Shown here piece after piece: positions 25,463 through 33,254 of a stretch of 64,000 nucleotides of DNA; positions within the stretch are counted from its first letter, which is position 1, and the number at the start of each line of letters is the position of its first letter. A model generated the notes under the pieces. It saw only the letters and a program-made list of their open reading frames with translations, did no database searches and had not been told where the DNA came from. Position numbers and translations under genes: made by a program. This DNA is from Streptomyces albofaciens JCM 4342 (lineage in GTDB: Bacteria; Actinomycetota; Actinomycetes; Streptomycetales; Streptomycetaceae), in the NCBI RefSeq assembly GCF_008634025.1, contig NZ_PDCM01000001.1:372001-436000 (forward strand), written 5' to 3'.

Positions 25463-26530
25463 CTACTTGCGCATCTTCCGGTCGAAAAGCACCGTCGCCA
25501 GCGTCGGCACGATGCCCGCCCAGAACAGCACCTGCGGGACCGTACGGTCCGCCCACGGCACCTGCGAGAGCAGCAGCGCGCACAGCATCGACCAGACCGC
25601 CTGGGCCAGCACGATGCGGGACCAGCGGCCCCGGCGGATCAGCGACCGTACGTTCAACTGCGCCCCCGTACGCAGGCGTCGGTACCGCAGCAGCGCCCCG
25701 AAGCCCCAGATCGCCGCCATCGGCACCAGCATCCAGAGCCGCTGGCCGAGCGACACCGGCAGGTCCCGGGGCACCTTCCCGTCCTGGGGGAAGAGGTCGA
25801 GCATGGCGCCCGCCCCGGCCACGCACGCCAGCGCCAGCCAGCGGGTGCCGCGCAGCAGCCGGTACGTCGCGCCGTCCAGGGCGCTGCGCAGCCAGGGCGA
25901 GTCGGGGACGGTGCCGAGCGCGTCGGCATACAGGTCCGCCGCCTGCGCGGCCTTCACGCCCGGCGCGTTGGCGGCGCTGTCCGTCTGCAACACCACGGCC
26001 AGCGGGTTCGTCGGGTCCAGCCGGCGCAGCGTGACGAGCGTCTGCCGCGCGCACTCCTGGTCGTTCGCGATGAGTGCGGCCTTGTAGAGCGACTCGTACG
26101 CTCTCGGCTCCTCGGGGGCGAGCCGTACCGCCTCCAGGCCCAGGCGCAGCCCCTCCTGCCGGTCGCCGTCGGACAGCCACGGCTGGATCTCGGCGAGCGT
26201 CCCGTAGGCGGTCCAGCGGAGCGGATCGACGCGTATCGCCTCCCGCAGCACGGCGCCCGTCTCCTCCATACGGCTCGCCTGCCGCAGGGCCCGCGCCCGC
26301 ATGTGGAGGGCGGCGTAGTCCTGCGGCGCCAGCTCCAGCGCCTGCCCGGTCACCTCCACGGCCCGGTCGGTCTCCTTGCCGGCCAGGTGACAGCGCGCGA
26401 GCTCCAGCAGCGCCCACAGATCCTGCGGGTCCTCCTGGAGCCGGGCGGCGAGTACGGTCTTGGCCTCGTCGTACCGGCCGAGGTCGACGAGCACCTCGGC
26501 ACGGGCCACCATCGGATGCTGTTCCGTCAC
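25463..26530 (-). CDS. TPR-repeat membrane protein, coupled to an AAA+ ATPase
   Basis: I start at GTG 26530-26528, which overlaps the stop of the ATPase gene as GTGA. The 355-residue product has tetratricopeptide repeats over about residues 5-200 (ARAEVLVDLGRYDEAKTVLA, LEELA-type helices, AIRVDPLRWTAYGTLAEI), then several hydrophobic segments near 235-255, 265-285 and 310-345, and a basic C terminus RKMRK. It probably sits in the membrane with the TPR part in the cytoplasm, as a docking platform for the ATPase. The family is not recognised beyond TPR. Confidence 0.8.
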   Translation of the reverse strand: MTEQHPMVARAEVLVDLGRYDEAKTVLAARLQEDPQDLWALLELARCHLAGKETDRAVEVTGQALELAPQDYAALHMRARALRQASRMEETGAVLREAIRVDPLRWTAYGTLAEIQPWLSDGDRQEGLRLGLEAVRLAPEEPRAYESLYKAALIANDQECARQTLVTLRRLDPTNPLAVVLQTDSAANAPGVKAAQAADLYADALGTVPDSPWLRSALDGATYRLLRGTRWLALACVAGAGAMLDLFPQDGKVPRDLPVSLGQRLWMLVPMAAIWGFGALLRYRRLRTGAQLNVRSLIRRGRWSRIVLAQAVWSMLCALLLSQVPWADRTVPQVLFWAGIVPTLATVLFDRKMRK

Positions 26531-27879
26531 AGCTTCCGCCGCTTCTTCAGGTACGCGAGCAGGTCGTCGTACGTACCGCCCTCGTTGGCGAACATCGCCA
26601 CGTTCCGCGCGGACGAGAACCACGCCTCGGTCGAGGGCATCACCGCCTTCGCCGCGCCCAGCAGGTCCTTCATGCCGATCATGCGGACCGTGCCGGTACG
26701 GGCCGAGTCCAGCAGCGCGGTCTCGGCGGCGCTCTCGCAGACATGGGCCAGATCGGCGCCGGAGAGACCCTCGGTGGCCTTGGCCAGCTTGCCCAGGTCG
26801 ACGTTCTCGATGGGCCGGTCCTTCAGGTGGTAGCGCAGGATCGCCTCGCGCGCGGGCGCGTCCGGGGGCAGCACGAGCAGGGTGCGGTCCAGGCGGCCGG
26901 GCCGGCGCAGGGCAAGGTCCACGTCCCAGGGCAGGTTGGTGGCCGCCAGCACGAAGACGCCCTCGTTGGCCTGCGCGTCGATACCGTCCAGCTCGGTCAG
27001 CAGCTGATTGACCGTGTTGCGCATGCCGCTGTGCTGCGTACGGCTGCGCTTGCCGCCGAGCGCGTCCAGCTCGTCGAGGAAGACCACGCACGGCGCCTGG
27101 CGGCGGGCCGTCGCGAAGATCTCGTGCATGTTGCGCTCGGAGTTGCCGATCCACATGTCGAGCACGTCGTTGACCGACACGGACAGGAAGGCGGCGCCCA
27201 GCTCCCCGGCCACCGCACGGGCGATGAAGGTCTTGCCGCAGCCCGGCGGCCCGTACAGCAGCAGCCCGCCGCGCAGGCTCTTGCCGTACAGCTTGCGCAG
27301 CTCGGGATTGCGCATCGGCGCGAGGAAGGCGGCCTCCAGCCGGTCCTTGACGTCCTGCATCCCGCCGACATCCGCCAGCCGCACGGTACCCGGCGCGTCC
27401 ACCTCCCAGGCGTCCGCGCCACCGGGGTCGTCGTTTCCGTCCGCACGCAGCGGGCTCTCCACGAAGCGCGGCGGTACGACGTCGCGCACCTGACCCTCGG
27501 CAGCCTGCCAGTCGAAGCCGGTGGCGGGGGATTGCCGGCCCGGGGTGGGTGATTGTCGAGCCGGAGAGGGCGCCTGCTGAGCGGGGGCGGGACCTTGCTG
27601 GGCTGGGGCGGGCGTTTGCTGGGCTGGGGCGGACGTTTGCTGGGCTGGGGCGGACGTTTGCAGGGCTGGGGCGGGCGTCCCCATGGCCCGGCCCATCAGC
27701 TCCCGGGCCTTCTCGTCCCCGGGGGCATGCTGCAACGCGATGGCGACCTCGGTGATGGCCGCGTCACGCTGCCCCGCCTCCAGCAGCAGCTCCGCCAGGT
27801 GCAACCGCAGCGGCACATCCTCCGGCGCCGCCGCGACGGCCCCGCGCAAACTCCGAACCAGCGCCGATTCCTCTGACAT
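26527..27879 (-). CDS. AAA+ ATPase with N-terminal TPR segment (Cdc48/FtsH-like AAA module)
   Basis: I choose ATG 27879-27877 (MSEESALVRS) because AGGG lies 9-12 bases upstream. The 450-residue product has one TPR-like helical pair (about 5-65), a flexible linker of PAPAQQ repeats (70-115), and a classical AAA domain: Walker A GPPGCGKT at 210-217, Walker B VVFLDE at 265-270, pore-loop region MWIGNSERN, and second region of homology ATNLPWDVDLALRRPGRLDR (about 315-335). It likely remodels or unfolds a protein target. Its stop overlaps the TPR membrane gene, so both act together. The target is unknown. Confidence 0.88.
   Translation of the reverse strand: MSEESALVRSLRGAVAAAPEDVPLRLHLAELLLEAGQRDAAITEVAIALQHAPGDEKARELMGRAMGTPAPALQTSAPAQQTSAPAQQTPAPAQQGPAPAQQAPSPARQSPTPGRQSPATGFDWQAAEGQVRDVVPPRFVESPLRADGNDDPGGADAWEVDAPGTVRLADVGGMQDVKDRLEAAFLAPMRNPELRKLYGKSLRGGLLLYGPPGCGKTFIARAVAGELGAAFLSVSVNDVLDMWIGNSERNMHEIFATARRQAPCVVFLDELDALGGKRSRTQHSGMRNTVNQLLTELDGIDAQANEGVFVLAATNLPWDVDLALRRPGRLDRTLLVLPPDAPAREAILRYHLKDRPIENVDLGKLAKATEGLSGADLAHVCESAAETALLDSARTGTVRMIGMKDLLGAAKAVMPSTEAWFSSARNVAMFANEGGTYDDLLAYLKKRRKL
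27565..27672. repeat. In-frame 18-bp repeats in the AAA+ linker
   Basis: Units with TGCTGGGCTGGGGCGG... repeat about five times and encode the linker PAPAQQT/S of the ATPase. The first copies are near identical, indicating recent duplication. Confidence 0.8.
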
Positions 27880-27939
27880 GTGCATCACCCTATGCATGGC
27901 CTGGGCAGGGCCGTCCGGCGGGCGGCCGGGTGCCGCCTG

Positions 27940-28053
27940 GGGTGCTCTGGCGCCTTTTGAGATGCCTGGAGCCTCTTGAGATACCTGGCGCTTCTTGGAA
28001 TTCCCGGCACTTCCTGGGATGCCTCGCACTTTCTGGGGCGCCCTGGCGGAAAG
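27940..28053. repeat. Degenerate 19-bp tandem repeat in a divergent promoter region
   Basis: Six abutting 19-base units can be laid out from 27940, for example GAGATGCCTGGAGCCTCTT (27959-27977) and GAGATACCTGGCGCTTCTT (27978-27996). They keep GGNATNCCTGGCNCTTCTT. It lies between the start of the AAA+ gene and the D,D-carboxypeptidase gene, where promoters of both should be. It could be an array of protein-binding sites. Confidence 0.75.
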
Positions 28054-28164
28054 CCTTCCGCAAACGATCACCGATGCAGTTCCATGTACTGGGCATCTTC
28101 TGCCCGCGCACCCACGCAAGGGCCCGGTACGGCACCACCCCTCACAGATACGGAGCGTCACAAC

Positions 28165-29157
28165 GTGACTGCCAAAGTCCTGACTTACCGCGCGGCGGCC
28201 CTCGCCGGCGGCACTCTGCTGGCCTTCTCTCCACTGACCGCCCAGGCGGCCCAGGCAGCCCCGGCGGCCCAGGCCCCACACGCCGCGTCGACCGCCCGGA
28301 TCCCCGCCCGGATCCCCGTCCAGATCCCCGCCCGGACCGTACCGGCCGTCGCCGCCAAGGGCGCCGTCCTCGTGGACGGCACGAACGGCACCACCCTCTT
28401 CGGCAAGGAAGCCGACACCGCCCGCCCCATAGCCAGCACCGCCAAGATCATGGCCGCGTCCGTGGTCCTGGAGACCGAGGGCGTCGATCTGGAGCGACAG
28501 GTCCCCGTCAAGCAGGCCTACCGCGACTACGTCACCCGGCACGGCTCCAGCACCGCCGACCTCCAGACCGGCGACAAGCTCACCGTCCGCCAGCTGCTCT
28601 ACGCGACCCTCCTGCCCTCCGGCGCCGACGCCGCCTACGCCCTCGCCGACACCTTCGGCACCGGCGCCACCGAAGCCGAACGCACCGCGTCCTTCATCTC
28701 CCGGCTGAACGCCAAGGCCGCCGAACTCCACCTCACCCACACCAGGTTCGACTCCTTCGACGGCGGCGGCACCGACACCAGCACCCCGGCCGAACTCGCG
28801 AAGCTGGCCCGGCACGCCATGAAGAGCGACACGTTCCGCACGATCGTCAAGTCCAAGCAGTACAAGGGCGAGGCCCCCGCCGCCAACGGCCGCACCCGCT
28901 ACTACACCTGGAACAACACCAACCAGCTGCTCGGCTCGTACAACGGCGTCATCGGCATCAAGACCGGCACCACCACCCCGGCCGGCGACTGCCTCGTCTT
29001 CGCCGCCACCCGCGACGGCAAGACCCTCGTCGGGACCGTCCTCAACAGCAAGGACCGCTACGCCGACGCCGCCAAGCTCCTGGACCACGGCTTCGGCGCG
29101 AACACCGCGAAAACCCTGAAACTCCGCACCCTCCCCGCGAACACCCAGCGGGACTGA
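28165..29157 (+). CDS. Secreted D-alanyl-D-alanine carboxypeptidase (serine PBP, S11 type)
   Basis: I start at GTG 28165, with GGAG nine bases upstream; an upstream ATG at 27976 would translate the repeat region. The 330-residue product has a signal peptide (to about residue 32), then the three penicillin-binding motifs: STAK at 91-94 (nucleophile Ser91), SGA at 152-154 where SxN is usual, and KTG at 266-268. It trims the last D-Ala from peptidoglycan stem peptides outside the membrane. No C-terminal membrane anchor is seen. It is followed by a strong terminator. Confidence 0.9.
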   Translation: MTAKVLTYRAAALAGGTLLAFSPLTAQAAQAAPAAQAPHAASTARIPARIPVQIPARTVPAVAAKGAVLVDGTNGTTLFGKEADTARPIASTAKIMAASVVLETEGVDLERQVPVKQAYRDYVTRHGSSTADLQTGDKLTVRQLLYATLLPSGADAAYALADTFGTGATEAERTASFISRLNAKAAELHLTHTRFDSFDGGGTDTSTPAELAKLARHAMKSDTFRTIVKSKQYKGEAPAANGRTRYYTWNNTNQLLGSYNGVIGIKTGTTTPAGDCLVFAATRDGKTLVGTVLNSKDRYADAAKLLDHGFGANTAKTLKLRTLPANTQRD

Positions 29158-29165
29158 CGCCACGG

Positions 29166-29203
29166 CCGAGGGGTGTGGTGAGCGCGGTCACCACACCCCT
29201 CGG
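29166..29203. terminator. Bidirectional terminator after the D,D-carboxypeptidase gene
   Basis: A perfect 16-bp stem (29166-29181 with 29188-29203) closes loop GCGCGG, 8 bp past the stop. It also lies 40 bp past the end of the convergent MFS gene. Confidence 0.9.
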
Positions 29204-29242
29204 GCAGCACCGCCGGTACGGACAGGGCCCGGCCACGGTGCC

Positions 29243-30475
29243 TCAACCGGCGCTACGACGGGCGGGAAAGCCGTGCGCACGGGCTGCGAGGACCACGACC
29301 AGCACCGGAGCCAGAAGAATCGGCACGCTCCAGGGAAGTGACGCGGTGCCGAGCCTGTCCAGCAGGAGGCCGCCGACCACGCCCCCGCCCGCCATGGCCA
29401 CGTTCCACAGGGTGACCAGCATGGCCTGTGCGGCGTCGGCCCGTTCGCCCCCGGCGTCACCCGCCGCCGTCTGCAACAGGGTCGGCGCACCGCCCCAGCC
29501 GAGACCCCACAGCACCACCGCCACGTACACCAGCGCGGGGGTGCCGGCGAGCAGGGCCAGTACGACGCCGGCGACCCCGACCAGCAGCGTGCCGGCCGTC
29601 ATGAGCACCCGCAGCCAGCGGCTGATCAGCGCACCGACGACCCAGATGCTCACCACCGAGGCCCCTCCGAAGACCAGCAACACCACGTCGGCCTGACCGC
29701 CCATCCCCAGGTGGTCGAGGAAGGTGGTGACGTAGGTGTAGAGGACGGTGTGGGCGAGGACGAAGACGAGGGTGACCACCAGAACCGGAGCGACCCCGGG
29801 CACCTTGAGCGTTCCGGTCATCGAGGGCCCGCCGCCCGCTCCCGCGCGCTGCCCGGGATAGTCGGGAACGGCGGCCAGGATCCAGCCCAGCAGCACGACG
29901 GTCAGCCCGGTCATGACGAGGAAGGCCGCCTGCCAGCCGACGACCTTGCCGACGAACGTCCCGGCGGGCACGCCGAGCGACAGCGCGACGGGAATGCCGG
30001 CCATGGCCACCGCGATGGCCTTGCCCTGGAGATGCGGCGGGGCCATCCGCCGCGCGTAGCCGGCGAGCAGCGCCCAGGCCAGCCCGGCGGCGACGCCCGC
30101 GGCGAAACGGGCCACCATGGTCAGCGGGTAGTAAGGGGAGAGCGCGGTCACCGTGTTGGCGACGGCGAAGCCGAGCACCGTGGTCAGCAGCAGCTTCCGG
30201 CGGCGTAGACGGGCGGTGGCGGCGGACAGCGGTATCGCCGTGAGGACGGTGCCGAGGGCGTACACGGTCACCGTCTGACCGGCGGCCGACTCGCCGACGC
30301 CCAGGTCACCGCTCATCGCGGGCAGCAGCCCGGCCGGCAGCGTCTCGGTCAGGCTGGTGATGAATACGGCGGTCGCCAGCGCGAGCAGCGCCGCCAGCGG
30401 AAGCTTCCGTCGCGCTGACGCCTCGGCGCCGCGGTCGGCCGACAGGCCCGCCCTGTTCAGATCCGTGAGTGACAT
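29243..30475 (-). CDS. DHA1-type MFS transporter (arabinose-efflux/Cmx-like)
   Basis: The 410-residue product has twelve membrane segments and the DHA1 blocks TETLPAGLLPAMSGDLGV, GQTVTVYALGTVLTAIPLS and GIPVALSLGVPAGTFVG. The family exports drugs or sugars with proton antiport. It is divergent from a MerR regulator with 75 bp between starts, which suggests efflux induced by the exported compound. A MerR-type dyad overlaps its likely promoter. If the -10 region is where the dyad predicts, the message would be leaderless. Confidence 0.92.
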   Translation of the reverse strand: MSLTDLNRAGLSADRGAEASARRKLPLAALLALATAVFITSLTETLPAGLLPAMSGDLGVGESAAGQTVTVYALGTVLTAIPLSAATARLRRRKLLLTTVLGFAVANTVTALSPYYPLTMVARFAAGVAAGLAWALLAGYARRMAPPHLQGKAIAVAMAGIPVALSLGVPAGTFVGKVVGWQAAFLVMTGLTVVLLGWILAAVPDYPGQRAGAGGGPSMTGTLKVPGVAPVLVVTLVFVLAHTVLYTYVTTFLDHLGMGGQADVVLLVFGGASVVSIWVVGALISRWLRVLMTAGTLLVGVAGVVLALLAGTPALVYVAVVLWGLGWGGAPTLLQTAAGDAGGERADAAQAMLVTLWNVAMAGGGVVGGLLLDRLGTASLPWSVPILLAPVLVVVLAARAHGFPARRSAG

Positions 30476-30490
30476 GGCAGCATGCTGAAA

Positions 30491-30510
30491 CCCTCACACA
30501 CATGTGAAGG
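30491..30510. promoter_or_regulatory. MerR-type operator between the MFS and merR genes
   Basis: CCCTCACA (30491-30498) and TGTGAAGG (30503-30510) are inverted arms with one mismatch. On the minus strand TTGACC (30514-30509) is a good -35 element, with the dyad inside the following 19-base spacer, the arrangement MerR activators use. The -10 region would be at about 30489-30484. Confidence 0.55.
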
Positions 30511-30550
30511 TCAAGTAGGCTCCCGCTGACGGGCTTTCGGAGGGACGGCC

Positions 30551-30955
30551 ATGCGCATCGGAGAACTGGCGGAACGCACCGGTACGTCGCGGCGCATGCT
30601 CCGTTACTACGAGGAGCAGGGACTGATCGCGTCCCAGCGGTGCGCCAACGGCTACCGCGACTACGACGAGCTCTGCGTGGACCGCGTCCAGCAGGTGCGC
30701 GGGCTGCTGGACGCCGGGCTGCCGACCCAGACGATCCGGCGGATCCTGCCCTGCCTCGGCCCGCCCGGCCGGATCGACATCCCGAACCCGACCCCGGAGA
30801 CGCTCGCCCTGCTGGAGCGCGAGTGCGAACGCATGACCCGCCGAATCGACCACCTGACCCGAAACCGCGACGCCATGCGGGCATACGTGGCCCGGGTCCG
30901 CGCCGATACGCCACCGGCCAACGAACAAGGCCCAGGTCTGCGACCTGGGCCTTAA
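30551..30955 (+). CDS. MerR-family transcriptional regulator
   Basis: The 134-residue product has the MerR winged-helix N terminus MRIGELAERTGTSRRMLRYY, followed by EEQGLIASQR, then a coiled dimerisation helix (LALLERECERMTRRIDHLTR). No cysteine cluster for metal binding is seen, so an organic ligand is likelier. GGAGGG lies before the ATG. The last 10 residues (NEQGPGLRPGP) and the TAA stop are encoded inside the 79-bp attL repeat, within the displaced tRNA terminator hairpin. The stop is the same with or without the inserted element. Confidence 0.92.
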   Translation: MRIGELAERTGTSRRMLRYYEEQGLIASQRCANGYRDYDELCVDRVQQVRGLLDAGLPTQTIRRILPCLGPPGRIDIPNPTPETLALLERECERMTRRIDHLTRNRDAMRAYVARVRADTPPANEQGPGLRPGP

Positions 30956-31002
30956 CTCTGGAGCGGGTGACGGGAATCGAACCCGCGCTCTGAGCTTGGG
31001 AA
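30924..31002. repeat. attL: 79-bp core repeat with displaced tRNA-Gly 3' end
   Basis: Identical to 41203-41281. It carries the tRNA terminator hairpin (30927-30953), the CCA complement (30959-30961) and the tRNA 3' half through the anticodon loop. The sequence beyond base 31002 does not continue as tRNA, so this copy is not a functional tRNA gene. Confidence 0.95.
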
Positions 31003-31112
31003 TCATGGGTGATCTAGTGTCCATCCGGTCGCTGACCTGCGATGATGATCCTGAACGGGGGCCAGTCTGAACCGTCGCTGAACTCGTCATTCACCGCTGT
31101 TCCCCGCCGCGC

Positions 31113-31132
31113 CGGGCACGCATCGGGCACGC
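31113..31132. promoter_or_regulatory. Left integrase arm-type repeats
   Basis: CGGGCACGC occurs twice, at 31113-31121 and 31124-31132, separated by AT. The same doublet (CGGGCACGCAA-CGGGCACGG) lies at the other end near attR. In the excised circle the two doublets flank the attP core on both sides, as arm-binding sites of tyrosine integrases do. An additional pair GTCGCTGA (31028-31035, 31074-31081) lies nearer the core and could be Xis sites. Confidence 0.65.
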
Positions 31133-31242
31133 GCTATACCCGGTGCCCCAGCTTCGCTTCCCGCATTGGTCGGCCACAGTCCTGCTGACCGCGAGAGCAC
31201 CACAACAAGGAGAAGGCCAGCAGGCCAAGCAGCCCAGGCACC

Positions 31243-31875
31243 TCACTGTCCTTCCCGGAACCTGTCGATCACCGACGCGGCTCGCGCTCGCGCTTGATCC
31301 TGTTCAGGCTCCTTACCGTCTGCCCGGACCGCGTTCAAAGCGAGCAACCGGAAGGTCCTCATTGCTTGCTTTGCCGCGTTGATGGCTACAAGCATCTGTT
31401 CTTGCGGACTTGGTTCGTCGGGTGAGGCAATGCCTTCATCGCCGAGGAGCCAGTGGCCTCCGGCCAGGACAGCTCTGGCGATTTCCGCAGTGAGCTCTGC
31501 TGCCATGTATGCGACGTCCTCGGGCCCTGCCATAAGGACCTGCGTGTACGTCAGGTCGCCGACCCGATCGAAAGAGGCCAGAGCAGCCATCGCTTCTTCT
31601 CGCCGGGGAGGCTCGTGAGACAGAGCGGCGGCCGCCTTGCTCAACTGCTCCAACTGTTCTGATGCCTCAGCGACGAACTCGCCGTAAGCCTGCCGTCGAG
31701 GTTCTCGTAGCTGCGAGACATGATCGGCACGTATCTGCCTGTCCAGGTTCCTCTCTTGCGATGCGAGCTGAAGCTTGGTTTGAGAACGGGCAAAGAACCC
31801 GGTCACTGCTGCCGCCGCAGCAGTGCCACCAGCTCCAACCACCGCACCGAGAATGGCCGCAACTCCTGCATCCAT
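31243..31875 (-). CDS. Putative membrane-anchored protein of the AICE, function unknown
   Basis: I start at ATG 31875 (MDAGVAAILGAVVGAGG); the ORF continues 13 residues upstream without a ribosome site. The 210-residue product has one N-terminal Ala/Gly-rich membrane segment and a long helical, charged remainder (LQLASQERNLDRQIRADHV, EAMAALASFDRVGDLTYTQV). Similar one-helix proteins of unknown role are frequent in Streptomyces. It is the gene nearest attL and may be accessory cargo, for example in exclusion or defence. Its codon use looks less GC-biased than core genes. Confidence 0.7.
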   Translation of the reverse strand: MDAGVAAILGAVVGAGGTAAAAAVTGFFARSQTKLQLASQERNLDRQIRADHVSQLREPRRQAYGEFVAEASEQLEQLSKAAAALSHEPPRREEAMAALASFDRVGDLTYTQVLMAGPEDVAYMAAELTAEIARAVLAGGHWLLGDEGIASPDEPSPQEQMLVAINAAKQAMRTFRLLALNAVRADGKEPEQDQARARAASVIDRFREGQ

Positions 31876-32864
31876 GACACGATTTTGGACCCTGCACCGT
31901 GGGGCATGGGCCATGTGTCATGACGACGAGGTGCTGAGCGGAGCGCCCACGACGGGCTAAGCCACATCGCGGCAGCAGCTGCTCCCCGCTAGCCACAGAT
32001 GAGGTTTCCGGTCCGCTCACGCTGTCGCATCCGTGACGGTGGCGGTACGGCGCCCAGCTCCCGCCGGCTGTTGTGTCCGGAGTGCTCGGCGCCCCCCAAC
32101 CCCACCCCTTCCGTAGCCTGCCTGCCTCGACAGGACTACTGCCTATGGGGCGGTCGGCAGCGCGCCCGTCACGTAAACCGCTCACCGCTTCCGCCTCCAC
32201 CTTCATCACCCCTCATCTGCACCCTCCCCGCCCCCGGGCTCCCCGCTGGGTCTGCCCTCTTGGGCCGGGGGCTCTGGTGCTGCTGCTCGACTCGTCCTGG
32301 TGGCGAGCGCCTGCGGCCTGGTCATGCGGTCGGGTATCGCGGTTGGTGGCGTGGGCCGGTGGGGTGTTTGCTCGTTCCGGCGCTGCTTTTGGGCGGGGCA
32401 AAGCGTGTACGAAGCACCCCGTGGCAACTTCAGGTGGCGCGGGGCCGGGGGCCGGGCGGAGCGGGCCGGAGGCAGGAGCGGCGCCCGAGCCCCCGAGCTC
32501 CGCGCCGGCCCGCGTTGCGGGCCGGTGGGGTGTGCTTCGTAGCGGCGGCTGCCAAAGCCGTTGACCCGCGCGCCGGATGCCGAAGGCAAGAGCACCCGCA
32601 AGGCCAACGCCGTCCTCCGCAGAGCCCGCCCCGGCGACGGCCGGGCCGCTGGGTACTTGGCCGACGGGAGCGAACCCGTCTGCGCGCTCTCACCAGCTGC
32701 TCACGGACTTCAATCGGGGCTTGGCGTCCGTACGCGCTCGGCGTCAGGGCAGCCCCGGCCGGGAACGGCAGCCCTCCTGGGGAACTCCCGGAGTGTTCCC
32801 CCTCCCACCCCCACCCCCTCCCCGCCCGCAGGGCGGGGCTTGAACCAGTAGAGAAAGTTGTAAC
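31876..32864. other. About 1 kb without a convincing gene inside the AICE
   Basis: Open frames here have no ribosome site and read as low-complexity Arg/Pro/Ala. Visible structures are a 15-bp direct repeat GGGCCGGTGGGGTGT (32353-32367 and 32519-32533), an inverted pair TACGAAGCACCCC (32408-32420) and GGGGTGTGCTTCGTA (32527-32541, two-base insertion), and a C-rich tract at 32,790-32,830. Such a region could hold the transfer origin (clt) or replication origin; neither can be shown from sequence alone. Confidence 0.55.
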
Positions 32865-33254
32865 TCAGGCTGGCGGGAGGGGCTTGAAGTCCTCTGTGCA
32901 GGCGGGGAGTACGGTGCCCTGCCGGTGGGCGAGAGGAAGGAAGGTCACCGGGCGGATCGTCCAGGTGATGCGGGTGGTGGCCTGGGTGACGGTCACCGTG
33001 TAGGGCTGTCGGCGGAGCAGGGCTGCCCTGGCCTTCAGTCGTCCTTCGCAGAGCCAGGTCCAGGCTTCGTGGGAGGCGTCCGCGGAGAGGGCCGGTGTGA
33101 TGGTGCGCAGGGCGACGGCCACCCACCTGTCGGCCTGGTGCGCCGAGTAGGCGTCGAAGGATGCGTGCAGGGCCGGCCTCTCGGCCGGGTTCGCGAGGTC
33201 TTGGGTCCAGCATTCGCACCAGTAGCCGCGGCGGGGCTTGTCGGTCTTCAGCAT
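32865..33254 (-). CDS. AICE protein of unknown function (129 residues)
   Basis: ATG 33254-33252 has AGGAG upstream, and the gene start overlaps the end of the ATPase-fold gene, so translation is coupled. The product begins MLKTDKPRRGYWCECWTQDL and has ALHASFDAYSAHQADRWVAVA and RPVTFLPLAHRQGTVLPACT. There is no membrane segment. I recognise no domain. Gene order with an anti-sigma-like ATPase protein suggests a joint function. Confidence 0.7.
   Translation of the reverse strand: MLKTDKPRRGYWCECWTQDLANPAERPALHASFDAYSAHQADRWVAVALRTITPALSADASHEAWTWLCEGRLKARAALLRRQPYTVTVTQATTRITWTIRPVTFLPLAHRQGTVLPACTEDFKPLPPA

Noticed and set aside
30959..31002. A second tRNA-Gly at the left end of the AICE
   Set aside because: Only the 3' half is present; the sequence past 31002 does not form the 5' half, so it is attL.
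31999..33003. 334-codon plus-strand frame in the AICE
   Set aside because: No ribosome site, Arg/Pro/Cys-rich translation without domain-like pattern, and it overlaps the better-supported gene at 32865-33254.
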